DNA from: Calothrix sp. NIES-4101
GTDB taxonomy: Bacteria; Cyanobacteriota; Cyanobacteriia; Cyanobacteriales; Nostocaceae
Reading direction: 5' to 3'
Length of the DNA stretch: 64,000 nt
Assembly: GCA_004296455.1 (NCBI GenBank)
Contig: AP018280.1
Span: 496,001 to 560,000, forward strand
The notes under the pieces are model-generated. The model was not told the origin of the DNA. It did no database searches and saw only the letters and a program-made list of their open reading frames with translations. The translations under genes and the position numbers were made by a program. Positions 27,658 to 36,951 of the stretch are shown piece after piece. Positions within the stretch are counted from its first letter, which is position 1. The number at the start of each line of letters is the position of its first letter.

Positions 27658-28839
27658 ATGCTTTACAGAAGATTTGGACGCACAGAACTACAAATGCCTA
27701 TATTTTCCTGTGGGGGAATGCGGTATCAGTTCAAATGGCAAGATGTTCCGCCAGCAGAGGTTCCTAGTGATAACCAAGCCAACCTTGAAGCGACTATTCG
27801 ACATGCTGTGGCGGTTGGAATCAATCATATTGAAACTGCACGTGGTTACGGTAGTTCAGAGATGCAGTTAGGTCAAGTATTACCGACTCTACCACGGGAA
27901 AAATTAATTGTGCAAACCAAGGTGACTCCCAAAGCCAACCCAAAGGATTTTAAATATGAATTTGAGAAGTCTTTGGGGTATCTGAATCTGGATTACGTGG
28001 ATTTGCTGTCAATTCACGGTATTAATCATCGGGAAACATTTGAGCAGACAATGTCTGCTTGTGGCTGTTGGGATGTAGCGCGGAAACTACAAGCACAAGG
28101 AAAAGTACGATTTATTGGTTTTTCTACTCATGCTGCTTGTGACACAATCATCAATACAATTGAGACGAATCAGTTTGATTATGTAAATTTACATTGGTAC
28201 TACATTAATCAAAATAATTGGCGAGCAATTGAAGCGGCAACTCGCCATGATATGGGAGTATTTATTATTAGTCCTTCAGATAAAGGTGGTAAGTTATATA
28301 GTCCACCACCAAAGTTGGTAGAATTATGTAAACCATTGAGTCCAATGGTATTTAATGACTTATTTTGTTTGAGTCATTCGCAAGTGCATACATTAAGCAT
28401 AGGTGCAGCAAAAGCAAGTGATTTTGACGAACATTTACAAGTGTTAAATTTACTAAATAATGCTGATGAAATTTTGCCGCCAATTTTAACTAGGTTAGAA
28501 CAAGAATTGATTAATTTATGTGGTGAAGACTGGGCAAAAACTTGGCATGTAAATTTACCAACTTATGAACAAACTCCTGGTAATATCAATATTCCTGTGA
28601 TTTTGTGGTTGAGAAATCTAGCTCTAACCTATGATATGTTAGACTACGCCAAAATGCGCTATAACTTGTTAGGAAATGGTAGTCATTGGTTTCCTGGAAA
28701 TAAAAGCGATCGCATTCAGGAAATTGATTTACGTCAATGCTTAAGTCAAAGTCCTCATGCTGATAAAATTCCTCAGATTTTAGCTGAAGCTCATCAATTG
28801 TTAGCTGGGGAAACTGTACAAAGATTATCGAACAGTTAG
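27658..28839 (+). CDS. Aldo/keto reductase family protein
   Basis: A 393-residue protein with an N-terminal AKR barrel: YRRFGRTELQMPIFSCGG, then IETARGYGSSEMQLGQVL with the catalytic Tyr, VQTKVTPK with the Lys, and LLSIHGIN with the His. The usual Asp of the fDTAxxYG motif is Glu here. The C-terminal 100 residues (LINLCGEDWAKTWHV and onward) are an extension found in a bacterial subgroup; in many homologues it carries ferredoxin-like cysteines, but only single cysteines remain here. The substrate is unknown. It starts at ATG 27658. Confidence 0.88.
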   Translation: MLYRRFGRTELQMPIFSCGGMRYQFKWQDVPPAEVPSDNQANLEATIRHAVAVGINHIETARGYGSSEMQLGQVLPTLPREKLIVQTKVTPKANPKDFKYEFEKSLGYLNLDYVDLLSIHGINHRETFEQTMSACGCWDVARKLQAQGKVRFIGFSTHAACDTIINTIETNQFDYVNLHWYYINQNNWRAIEAATRHDMGVFIISPSDKGGKLYSPPPKLVELCKPLSPMVFNDLFCLSHSQVHTLSIGAAKASDFDEHLQVLNLLNNADEILPPILTRLEQELINLCGEDWAKTWHVNLPTYEQTPGNINIPVILWLRNLALTYDMLDYAKMRYNLLGNGSHWFPGNKSDRIQEIDLRQCLSQSPHADKIPQILAEAHQLLAGETVQRLSNS

Positions 28840-28989
28840 AAAAATGGGTATTATTTAATACTTGCTGATGGCAAAAAAAAAGAATTAGGCTGAATTTTGC
28901 TTAAACTTGGTAACTTTGAGTCTAAATCTTAGAAAATAAAAGTGAAAGTATGAAAGCATAATCAAATTTACATAGATAGCTATATCCTT

Positions 28990-29805
28990 ATGAATTTAAA
29001 TCGTCGCCATTTTTTAGGTTTACTGGGTGCTAGTACGGGTGCATTGCTGCTAAATAGTTGTACTTCATCGGAGAATATACTACCAAGTGCCGGGAAAACC
29101 TTAACTGTGGCTCCCAACCCAGAAGATAATCTCACAGTCAGTCCCACAGCCAGTCCCACAGAAATTAGTGCAGCAACACAAGGAGCAATTCAGTTACCAG
29201 CTTTACCTTACGCATACGAAGCCTTGGAGCCACATATTGATGCAGCAACAATGCGATTTCACCACGACAAGCACCACGCCACTTACGTCAAGAACCTGAA
29301 TGCCGCTTTAGAAAAACACCCCAAACTTAAAAATATTAGTGTCGAACAAATGGTGCGAAATCTCAGCAGCGTACCTGAAGATATCCGTAACGTAGTCCGT
29401 AATAACGGCGGTGGACACATTAATCATGCGATGTTTTGGCGGATTATGAAACCAAATGGTGGCGGCGAACCGACAGGTGCAATTGCCCCGGCTATCCAAG
29501 AAAATTTCGGTAGTTTCGCCAACTTTAAGAAGCGCTTCAATGAAGAAGGCAGCAAGCGTTTTGGTAGTGGTTGGGTATGGCTAGTTCGAGAACAAAATGG
29601 CAAACTCGCAGTAGTTAGCACTGCCAACCAGGATAGTCCCCTGGCTGCTGGCAAATACCCGATTATGGGTAATGATGTTTGGGAACATGCCTATTATCTC
29701 AAGTATCAAAATCGCCGTGCCGATTATTTAGATGCTTGGTGGAATGTCCTCAACTGGGATGAAATTAATCAACGTTTCGCAGATGCAGTGAAATTCAAAT
29801 ATTAA
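28990..29805 (+). CDS. sodA: Membrane-anchored Mn superoxide dismutase
   Basis: A 271-residue Fe/Mn-family SOD. The N-terminus [15 protein letters not shown] carries a twin-Arg motif and a lipobox ending at Cys24 (LLLNSC), so it should be exported and lipid-anchored. The SOD domain spans about 65-270. Metal ligands lie in [17 protein letters not shown], and the NDVWEHAYY pair. [10 protein letters not shown] favours the manganese type. Thylakoid-bound MnSOD is known in heterocystous cyanobacteria and protects photosystems from superoxide. It starts at ATG 28990. Confidence 0.95.
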   Translation: MNLNRRHFLGLLGASTGALLLNSCTSSENILPSAGKTLTVAPNPEDNLTVSPTASPTEISAATQGAIQLPALPYAYEALEPHIDAATMRFHHDKHHATYVKNLNAALEKHPKLKNISVEQMVRNLSSVPEDIRNVVRNNGGGHINHAMFWRIMKPNGGGEPTGAIAPAIQENFGSFANFKKRFNEEGSKRFGSGWVWLVREQNGKLAVVSTANQDSPLAAGKYPIMGNDVWEHAYYLKYQNRRADYLDAWWNVLNWDEINQRFADAVKFKY

Positions 29806-29816
29806 TTTGGCATTAT

Positions 29817-32741
29817 TTAATCTGGTCTTAAATCGTTGTCTATTTCCACAATCCCCCTGGAACCATCGATTCGCACTCGCTGGCCATCTTGTAAGACCCA
29901 GGTTGCATTTCTAACATCCATAATTGCAGGAATTCCGTACTCGCGAGCCAGAATTGCACCGTGGGAAAGCCTGCCACCAGCGTCAGAAATGATTCCTTTA
30001 GCCCGAATTAATAAAGCTGCCCAACCAGAGTCGGTATAAGGTACAACTAAAATCGTATCAGACTCGATTTCCGGGATATCCTGTAGATTTCGCAACACTT
30101 TTACCCTTCCTGTCGCTTGTCCAGGGCTGGCGGGAATACCTTGCAAAATTTGGTCGGGGGCAAGTGCAGGCATCAAAGCCGGGATAACTGGGGGAGTGTT
30201 GCCGTAAACTAGTAGGGGAATGGGGTTCATTTCTCGATCGCGATCAAGTTGCGATCGTCTTCTCAAAATCAGTACTTGCAAACGACTCACCATCTCTGGA
30301 TTTGCGGCTGTAATCAGTTGACGAATTTCCTCGAATTCTAAAAAGAAAATGTCGCCTCTTTGTTGTAATAGTCCATCGTCTAACCACTGTTTTTCTAAAG
30401 CGACAAAACACCAGCGCAACTCCGCCAACAAGCGCGAATAAACCTCTGTCACCTGTCCCTTGATATCCATGCGGCTCTGCACGAACATATTCATTTGGGG
30501 ACGGCGTTTTTTGTTGCTTTTTTCGGGCTGGCTGCCCAACATCAGTTGCACAAACAGACTTTTGACAATTTCGGGTTCTTCCTTCCAAGTCGGCACCGCA
30601 ATATCGGTTCCCACTTCACTCAAATAACCGTAGCGCTGTAATAATTGTTGAAATTCTGCCAGAATTTTTTGCCCTTCTGTGGAAACAGCTAAATCCTCAA
30701 AGACATTATCCGGATCAAAACCGGAAGCTATTCCTGTGCTGGATTCTTCAGTGGTTGTATTGATGTATAGTATTTGCTTTGCTTCTGTTGCTAATTTTTG
30801 TAATGCTGTGATTGCTGCAACTTCAGGAGTTTGGCTATTGTTAATATCCAAATCTTTAACTTTAAATATTGACTGACGCAAAGCCGCACTTAAGGGAGCT
30901 AAGATGCTGTAATAGGTAGCCTTTTGCAATAATTCTAAAATATAGTCGATGCGTGTTAATAATTGTGCGGCCTCTAAATCATCTACAGGTTCTTGTGATA
31001 GTTGCGACAATGCTACCATGAACTTACGGCGATTATCACGTTGAAAATCCTGTTTTAAAGATAGTTCGCGCCCTAGCAGCTTTAGTAATCCTGGTAAATT
31101 CCGTAATGTTGTATCTAGGTGCGGCGGACTCATTTTCGCGCCACGAGTTAAAAATTCCAGACTTTCTGGCGGTAAACCCATGCGGCGGAAAATTTGCCCT
31201 AATAAGGTGGCGTTGAAATAAGCATGGGAAAAATGTAATGTCGCTGTTTCATTAAAATCTAAACCCAAAGAACGTTCACCCAAAACAACAGCAAAAATTC
31301 CTCCCCATACCCCACATGTTAAAGGACGATTAATTGACCAAGTTAAGGGACGAATTAAGCCGGGGATGACTTCAGCCGCGATTTTTCTTGTCCAAATTGG
31401 TAGTAAGGTCGTTATCGGACGGGCTTGTAATACCCACAGCGTTTGCCCGTCGTAACTCCATTCAATATCCTGGGGTACACCATGATATCTTTCTTCGAGA
31501 TGGCGAACTAAATAGGCAACTTGCTTGAGAATTACTTGAGGAACCTTACCTTGCCCTTCCAGGTGGATAAAGGAAACATTATCACTTTCGACCACAAAAG
31601 CCCGATATTGTTCGGGTGTCACTCTGCCTGATACAATTTGTGTCGGGCTTCCTGGTAGTGCTTCAATAATAATTGCATCCACTTCTTGGGTGATGGGGTC
31701 ACGACTAAAAGCTACACCTGAATAGACACTACGGATTTGTTGCTGAACCAGAACCGCCATTGCCGCTTCTTTGAGATTTTTATCTCGGCGGTATTGTGCT
31801 GCTGGGGCATTATTGTAGGAAGCTTGAGTCCGATTAATCGCACTTAGTAATCCTTGTTTGGTCGTAACATTCAAAATACTTTCGTATAGTCCCGCCGCCG
31901 AAGCAGTATCTGTATCCTCGCCTACCGCCGAAGAACGTACCACCAGGGGAGATAATTCTGAAGGTTGCAGAATATCAATTAAATTTTGTGGGTCTTCGTA
32001 GGGAAGCAATATCCAACCTTTGGGAACTTGATAACCCCAACGCTTAATTTCTGCTAACTTGGCGGCTTTATTCCCCACAAAAGCCGCATCAAGTTCATCA
32101 TCTAAAGTCAGAACTGACACACCATCACCGCGCAAAAAATTCATTGCCGTTTGGGAGTCTAAACTTGCCCCAGTTACAGATAAATCTAGATCATCCGGAA
32201 TTTGATTATATATCCAAGCTAATAACCCAGCCAAGGCGATCGCAGCTAGCAATCGAAATCCATCTTCGGAATGTAACACCTTGACAATAATTGGGAAGAC
32301 GATCAAAACGCCATATTTAGCGGCTTGTCGGGAGCGAATAATTGTAAAACTAATAGCTGCTAATAATAAAACAAAGATGGCTGCTAAGGGATCATGTACC
32401 GCAAATCCCCACACAACATTTGTTGTTCCCGCACCTCTACCAACAAAATATCTACCTAAGACTAAAGTAATTAGTGCCAGCAATTCCCAAGCAGAACCGT
32501 CATCAAAAACAGCTCGTGCCAGTAAAACCGCCGCAATGCCTTTAAAGGCTTCTGATAATACCGCCAGCGTTCCCACCAGCGTTCCCCCGTGGTAAAAGGC
32601 TGCCGAAACACCAACATTACCAGTGCCGAGTTGTGCCAATTGCTTTTTTGATAACGCCTGCGTAATCCAAGCAATTAGCGGCAACGCACCCAAGAGCGGG
32701 CAGATTACAAATATAACTAAAAAACCCCTGAGTTCAAACAT
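29817..32741 (-). CDS. PlsY-like membrane domain fused to a dikinase-type phosphotransferase
   Basis: A 974-residue fusion. Residues 1-180 are a multi-helix membrane domain resembling glycerol-3-phosphate acyltransferase PlsY: LGTGNVGVSAAF matches the GSGNxGATN motif and GRGAGTTNVVWGFAVHDP matches the GGKGVAT region, both degenerate. Residues 215-445 form the ATP-grasp domain of PEP synthase-type enzymes (VGNKAAKLAEI; VVRSSAVGEDT; IEWSYDGQTLWVLQARP). Residues 450-870 are a helical middle domain. Residues 875-965 form the swivelling domain with the phospho-His927 (DAGGRLSHGAI). The PEP/pyruvate barrel is missing, so the layout resembles rifampicin phosphotransferase rather than PEP synthase. 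Substrate unknown. It starts at ATG 32741. Confidence 0.85.
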   Translation of the reverse strand: MFELRGFLVIFVICPLLGALPLIAWITQALSKKQLAQLGTGNVGVSAAFYHGGTLVGTLAVLSEAFKGIAAVLLARAVFDDGSAWELLALITLVLGRYFVGRGAGTTNVVWGFAVHDPLAAIFVLLLAAISFTIIRSRQAAKYGVLIVFPIIVKVLHSEDGFRLLAAIALAGLLAWIYNQIPDDLDLSVTGASLDSQTAMNFLRGDGVSVLTLDDELDAAFVGNKAAKLAEIKRWGYQVPKGWILLPYEDPQNLIDILQPSELSPLVVRSSAVGEDTDTASAAGLYESILNVTTKQGLLSAINRTQASYNNAPAAQYRRDKNLKEAAMAVLVQQQIRSVYSGVAFSRDPITQEVDAIIIEALPGSPTQIVSGRVTPEQYRAFVVESDNVSFIHLEGQGKVPQVILKQVAYLVRHLEERYHGVPQDIEWSYDGQTLWVLQARPITTLLPIWTRKIAAEVIPGLIRPLTWSINRPLTCGVWGGIFAVVLGERSLGLDFNETATLHFSHAYFNATLLGQIFRRMGLPPESLEFLTRGAKMSPPHLDTTLRNLPGLLKLLGRELSLKQDFQRDNRRKFMVALSQLSQEPVDDLEAAQLLTRIDYILELLQKATYYSILAPLSAALRQSIFKVKDLDINNSQTPEVAAITALQKLATEAKQILYINTTTEESSTGIASGFDPDNVFEDLAVSTEGQKILAEFQQLLQRYGYLSEVGTDIAVPTWKEEPEIVKSLFVQLMLGSQPEKSNKKRRPQMNMFVQSRMDIKGQVTEVYSRLLAELRWCFVALEKQWLDDGLLQQRGDIFFLEFEEIRQLITAANPEMVSRLQVLILRRRSQLDRDREMNPIPLLVYGNTPPVIPALMPALAPDQILQGIPASPGQATGRVKVLRNLQDIPEIESDTILVVPYTDSGWAALLIRAKGIISDAGGRLSHGAILAREYGIPAIMDVRNATWVLQDGQRVRIDGSRGIVEIDNDLRPD

Positions 32742-32900
32742 CCTTAAATTTGGATTTTAGATATACCTTCAATGTAAATTCAAAATCCAAGACTAAAATA
32801 ATTTTTTGATTTTATTGGTGCATGATAAACATACACACTTGGTTGCCTATTCTAACGCCTTTGTGACAGTTTTTTCGGCAATGAGTAAAAATCAATAGTA

Positions 32901-32928
32901 TTAGAGACGTTAAATTTAACGTCTCTAA
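32901..32928. repeat. Perfect 28-bp palindrome
   Basis: A fully self-complementary sequence, half-site TTAGAGACGTTAAA, with no spacer. It lies about 80 bp downstream of the 46-codon gene at 33151-33011. Read on the minus strand it is followed by a short T run, so it could be that gene's terminator. The lack of a loop also allows a dimeric protein-binding site. Confidence 0.85.
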
Positions 32929-33010
32929 GGAATTTATCTATGAGATAAAGATAATTCTGTCTGGTTTTGGAACTATGACAATTAGTAAAACTAATAGCTT
33001 AACTAACAGC

Positions 33011-33151
33011 CTAACTAACAGCGTAGGCAGATTGTACAGCCCAGATAATTAGAGCCGCAATCGAGCCTAACAGCAACACTGTCGAAATAGTAACAAGTTT
33101 TGGAGAATCGGCACCATCAAATTTCATGATGCCTCGGTTTAAGTCGGACAT
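33011..33151 (-). CDS. Small (46-residue) single-helix membrane protein
   Basis: The ORF starts at ATG 33151 behind an AGAGGAGG ribosome-binding site, 11 bases upstream, and ends with TAG. The product begins MSDLNRGIMKFDGADSPK, has one membrane helix (about 19-40, LVTISTVLLLGSIAALIIWA) and ends AVQSAYAVS. Size and topology resemble small photosystem or cytochrome complex subunits, but I cannot match it to a named one (not PsbX, PsbY, PetG, PetM, PetN or PsaM as I know them). The 28-bp palindrome downstream may be its terminator. Confidence 0.75.
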   Translation of the reverse strand: MSDLNRGIMKFDGADSPKLVTISTVLLLGSIAALIIWAVQSAYAVS

Positions 33152-33470
33152 ACGTTTGTAAGCCTCCTCTTAATAGGTTTGATTAAAGTTTTTATTCCGT
33201 TCGTTCCGATTGTAGTCTTTCTGGAGGCGAAGTATACGGTAAGTTAATTAAGAATATAATTGAGATTTATAACGAATTGCATCATTACATTTACGAGCAT
33301 CAATTATTGAGGAAAGAAGAGAGAGATACGGAGAGGGTAATTCTCTAAGTCTGCTTTTACGGATATCCTCTTCAATTACCCTCAGGTCATTTTTGACAAA
33401 TTAGTATAAGATGTGACTTTTGACTCGGACTAATTTTCCGAATGATTTCAGTAATTGTGGGGGTTTGTTT
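33152..33470. other. Divergent spacer upstream of the SGNH hydrolase gene
   Basis: About 319 bp with no gene seen. It carries the ribosome-binding site of the small membrane gene on the minus strand and the promoter region of the SGNH gene. No other structure was noted. Confidence 0.45.
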
Positions 33471-34490
33471 GTGAAAATGGGGCTAGTAATTACTTTCGCT
33501 GTGGTAGTGGGAGCAATAATAGTAGTTGAATTGCTTTTGCGATCGCTATATGGATTTGGTAACCCATTAATTTATATTGGTGATGAGGAGATTGGTTATT
33601 TGCTGGCACCTAACCAAAATACCCGTCGTAATGGCAAACACATCGAAATTAATCAATATTCAATGCGTAGTCCCCAAATCCAACAGGAACTACCATCCTC
33701 AACATTACGGGTATTACTGTTGGGCGATTCTATTGCCAATGGCGGTTGGTGGACTGACCAAAAAGAAACTATTTCTAGTTTAATGACCCAGTCTTTCGCA
33801 AATACCTCAATCAATAATTCCCCTAATAAAACAGTATATTCACTTAATTTTAAAAATATAGAAGTATTAAATGCCTCGGCAAATTCCTGGGGGCCAAGAA
33901 ATGAATTAGCATACTTGCAGAGATTTGGTACATTTTCAGCCCAAGCATTAGTGTTATTAATTAACACTGATGATTTATTTGCCACCAAACCAACATCATT
34001 ACCAGTAGGAAGAGATAAAAACTATGCTGTTCAAAAACCATTCTTAAATCTAGGCTTAATTGAAGTCTATCAGCGTTACATTGAGAAACAAAAACCGATT
34101 CCTGAACTCGAAAAAATCCAAAAAGAAACTGGAGATAGAGTCGGAATTAATTTAGAGGCGATTAGCAATATTCAAGGATATGCAAATCAACACAATGCCA
34201 AATTTCTACTTGTAATGACACCCCTAAAACGCGAACTTGGCAACAAGTCCCGTGACTACGAGATTACAGCAAGACAAAGGTTAATGGAATTTACGAAAGC
34301 CCAGGGGATAACATATATAGATTTTCTACCTTTATTTGATGCAGTTGAAAACCCTCAAGATTTATACCATGATCATATTCACCTGAATTTACAGGGAAAT
34401 AAATTTGTTAATACCATCATCACAGAAAACTTATTAAAATTGTTACAGGAAAAATTAGCAGATACAAACACACCAGCAACATCTTTGTAA
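33471..34490 (+). CDS. Membrane-anchored SGNH/GDSL-type hydrolase
   Basis: About 339 residues. An N-terminal membrane anchor (MGLVITFAVVVGAIIVVELLL) leads into an SGNH fold: the nucleophile block LLLGDSIANGGWW, the Asn-bearing ANSWGPRNELAY, and the terminal dyad YHDHIHLNLQGN. Such enzymes are esterases or acetyltransferase partners acting on envelope polysaccharides. GTG 33471 and ATG 33477 both give the anchor at the start; GTG sits behind a G-rich stretch (GTGGGGGTTT) and is chosen. The TTG at 33420 is less likely. The next gene starts directly at its stop. Confidence 0.82.
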   Translation: MKMGLVITFAVVVGAIIVVELLLRSLYGFGNPLIYIGDEEIGYLLAPNQNTRRNGKHIEINQYSMRSPQIQQELPSSTLRVLLLGDSIANGGWWTDQKETISSLMTQSFANTSINNSPNKTVYSLNFKNIEVLNASANSWGPRNELAYLQRFGTFSAQALVLLINTDDLFATKPTSLPVGRDKNYAVQKPFLNLGLIEVYQRYIEKQKPIPELEKIQKETGDRVGINLEAISNIQGYANQHNAKFLLVMTPLKRELGNKSRDYEITARQRLMEFTKAQGITYIDFLPLFDAVENPQDLYHDHIHLNLQGNKFVNTIITENLLKLLQEKLADTNTPATSL

Positions 34491-35036
34491 ATGTTATTCA
34501 CAATTAGTATGGTATTGAAGCAGAAAAAAACACTTACGACTTTGATGCATATAATATTCGCAAGCATCATTTTAATTTGTATTCACCAAGGAGGATATGC
34601 AGAAAAAGGTAATCTAATTGAGCCATCGCAAACTCCTTTAGATTTAGAACAGTTGAAAAATCCCAAAGGTGTAATTACGGCAGATACAATAGATGTAGCC
34701 AATTTAACTATTCCTAGCTTATGGTGGGCAAAGAAAAATTCCGAAGAGAAATTGCTTGATAATTGGATAGCTTATCCTAGAATCCCCGGAGAACCGGCTC
34801 GTGTAGATTTAATTGTGAATCAGCAACTTTGGACTTTGCTTAATTATCTCGAACGCTACGACTTTATCAATCGTGTGGGTAGCGATACCAGAAATTATGG
34901 TTATAATTTGCGAGTTTTTAATTATCAACAGGAACTTTTAGGTACTTATACTTGTAATTTTGCGATTGAACGACCAGCTTGTGATATTAATATGAATGCT
35001 CAAAATCAATTGAGCATACCCAGAACAGAAGGTTAA
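34491..35036 (+). CDS. Exported hypothetical protein, coupled to the SGNH gene
   Basis: A 181-residue protein. Its ATG follows the SGNH stop without a gap (TAA then ATG), so translation is probably coupled. Residues 1-37 contain a signal or anchor helix (LMHIIFASIILICIHQ, with YAE after it). The mature part is 140 residues with SLWWAKKN, NWIAYPRIPGEPARVD and two cysteines (TYTCNFAIERPACD) that could pair. I do not recognise the family. ATG 34509 is an alternative start. The coupling suggests that it works with the hydrolase in the envelope. Confidence 0.7.
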   Translation: MLFTISMVLKQKKTLTTLMHIIFASIILICIHQGGYAEKGNLIEPSQTPLDLEQLKNPKGVITADTIDVANLTIPSLWWAKKNSEEKLLDNWIAYPRIPGEPARVDLIVNQQLWTLLNYLERYDFINRVGSDTRNYGYNLRVFNYQQELLGTYTCNFAIERPACDINMNAQNQLSIPRTEG

Positions 35037-35117
35037 AACTACAAAAGTAAGCTTGCAGAATCATTTGCTCAATGTTTTCTAAAACTTAATTGTGATAGAT
35101 ATATTCTCACTTCTAAT

Positions 35118-36293
35118 TTATGTTAGCTGACTAAATAGGGAATTATACTCTGTTTCTATTTCTATTGGTAAAGGAAGTAAAAATTCACTTTTATTAAAAA
35201 TATCCTGATTTGCTAATAAAATATTTCGTAATGGGTCTTGAATATCCTCTGGAGTAATATTAGTTGGAATTGGTGAATTAGTTTTAGTTAAAATAACGAT
35301 TCTCTTAGCAATATTTGGTTGCCAAAAAAAACTTATCCATTGTTTTAATAGTTCTTCTTGACTTTGACGACCTGTTGGTTTTACCCAAACATCTGCCCAC
35401 ATAGCTGTACCAGATTTGGGAACAATCACACCTAAATATGGGTATCGGGACAAGTTTGGTAATATATCCTGTGACCAACCTTGAGCAATTAAGGTATCAC
35501 CGAGAATTAAAGGTTCAATATATTTTTTTGAACCGTAAAATTTGACTTGTTGATGTAACTTTTGGAGTTCTTCTGCCAACTGGGGGACTAAACTTAAATT
35601 GGTTGTATTATAAGACTTTCCTAGCTTCTTTAAAACTAAGCCAATAACCTCACGTGGATGATCGAGCAAAGAAATGCGATCACGAAATTCTGTCCTCCAC
35701 AAATCAGCCCAATCTGTTGGTGCTTTCCAACCATTTTTCTCAAATTTATCACGACGGTAAATAATAACTGTATTTCCCCAACGATAAGGAGCAGCCCACA
35801 CCTTTCCTTGTTTATCTAAAAAGCCGCGATCGTTGCGTGTTACTAGTTCTTGCCACTGTTGAGGTAAATTTGACCATTGTTGTATTTTTGCAATATCTAA
35901 TGGTTGAATTAATTTTGCCTCAATTGCCGGTTTTAACCAAAAATCTCCTAACGTCAGTAAGTCAGCAGAAACCTGATTATCTGGTTTTCCAATCTGCAAG
36001 CGACGACTAATTCCTTCTATCCAATTATTGTCATCAGATTTATGCTTATTTTGCCAATATTCTAATTTTTTGAATATATCTTGTAACTGTTCAACAAGTC
36101 TAATATCAACTTGCATATTTTTCAAATTTATATCTTTCTGCAAGTTTCTGCGAAATTGTCCAATGACCTGATTGGGAAGCGAATTTTTTAATAAATCAAC
36201 TGTTAATCCTGGTTTCTTTTGCCCTCCACATCCAACCAATAGTTGTGAAAGCGCGAATGTACTTGTAGTAATTAGAAAAGAACGTCTATCCAT
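35118..36293 (-). CDS. Extracellular solute-binding lipoprotein (PotD-like)
   Basis: A 391-residue protein. The N-terminus MDRRSFLITTSTFALSQLLVGC has a Tat-like or Sec signal and a lipobox ending at Cys22. The rest is a type II periplasmic binding fold (APYRWGNTVIIYRRDKFE; DWADLWRTEFRDRISLLDHP; GVIVPKSGTAMWADVWV), most like spermidine/putrescine-binding proteins. No permease or ATPase gene is adjacent, so it may serve a transporter encoded elsewhere or have another role. The ligand is not deducible. It starts at ATG 36293. Confidence 0.85.
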   Translation of the reverse strand: MDRRSFLITTSTFALSQLLVGCGGQKKPGLTVDLLKNSLPNQVIGQFRRNLQKDINLKNMQVDIRLVEQLQDIFKKLEYWQNKHKSDDNNWIEGISRRLQIGKPDNQVSADLLTLGDFWLKPAIEAKLIQPLDIAKIQQWSNLPQQWQELVTRNDRGFLDKQGKVWAAPYRWGNTVIIYRRDKFEKNGWKAPTDWADLWRTEFRDRISLLDHPREVIGLVLKKLGKSYNTTNLSLVPQLAEELQKLHQQVKFYGSKKYIEPLILGDTLIAQGWSQDILPNLSRYPYLGVIVPKSGTAMWADVWVKPTGRQSQEELLKQWISFFWQPNIAKRIVILTKTNSPIPTNITPEDIQDPLRNILLANQDIFNKSEFLLPLPIEIETEYNSLFSQLT

Positions 36294-36442
36294 TAATTTT
36301 AAGTGAAGATTTTATTTTTGAGATGAGAGTATTGGGACTTGAACCTGGGACATAGGGAAATATCAAAGGTAGAGAACAGATAAAAATAAGAACTGATTTT
36401 GTTTGCCCATTTCCTTCCATATTTTCCTTGTTCCCTCGCTCC

Positions 36443-36727
36443 TTACTTTGCCTGAACTCGCGCCTGCTTAACCATGGCAATTAGAGTCTGGTGGGCATCT
36501 TCAGAGTCTTGAAGTACATGGTCAAAATTGATCCGCACTGGTACATCTTCATCACTTACCCGGGCAATCAAATCCATTCCTTGTGCATCAATGGTAAGCA
36601 TCTGCGCTGCACTTGCTTCCGTTAAACCACCAAATACTTGGGCATAAAGAGTCACAGCATGACTGTGGTCTTCATTCATATGTCCACAAATACGCGCACT
36701 TACTTCCTGAGAAAAATTATCGCTCAT
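36443..36727 (-). CDS. DUF2470 domain protein
   Basis: About 94 residues, MSDNFSQEVSARICGHMNED and onward. The HMNEDH motif, the AQGMDLIARV segment and the C-terminal helix are those of DUF2470, the domain found at the end of haem-oxygenase-like HugZ and of chloroplast pyridoxamine-oxidase-like proteins. Stand-alone copies are common in cyanobacteria, and the HMNxDH histidines may bind haem. ATG 36727 is chosen; ATG 36733 is two codons upstream. Confidence 0.8.
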   Translation of the reverse strand: MSDNFSQEVSARICGHMNEDHSHAVTLYAQVFGGLTEASAAQMLTIDAQGMDLIARVSDEDVPVRINFDHVLQDSEDAHQTLIAMVKQARVQAK

Positions 36728-36951
36728 GAGCATTATTCAAGTTGGTTTAGCAATGTTCCCATCAAATCCTACCTTAACGCGCGATCGCTACCTGCGTTTG
36801 CAATTGTGGGTAAGTCGTCAAACATCTTGACACCAAGTTGCAGACTACAATAAAGACATGTATATTACTTTTTCTTGCTGAAAGTAAGTATTTGTACTTG
36901 TAAAAAATATCAAGTACGATTTTTGATCATTAATTTTACATTTATAACTAG

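Noticed and set aside
33420-33470. TTG start at 33420 for the SGNH hydrolase
   Set aside because: The added 17 residues would lie before the membrane anchor and there is no ribosome-binding site.
36333-36350. A GGGACTTGAACCTGG sequence resembling the T-arm of a tRNA on the minus strand
   Set aside because: The flanking bases do not form the 5-bp T stem, and no acceptor, D or anticodon arms can be built upstream on that strand.
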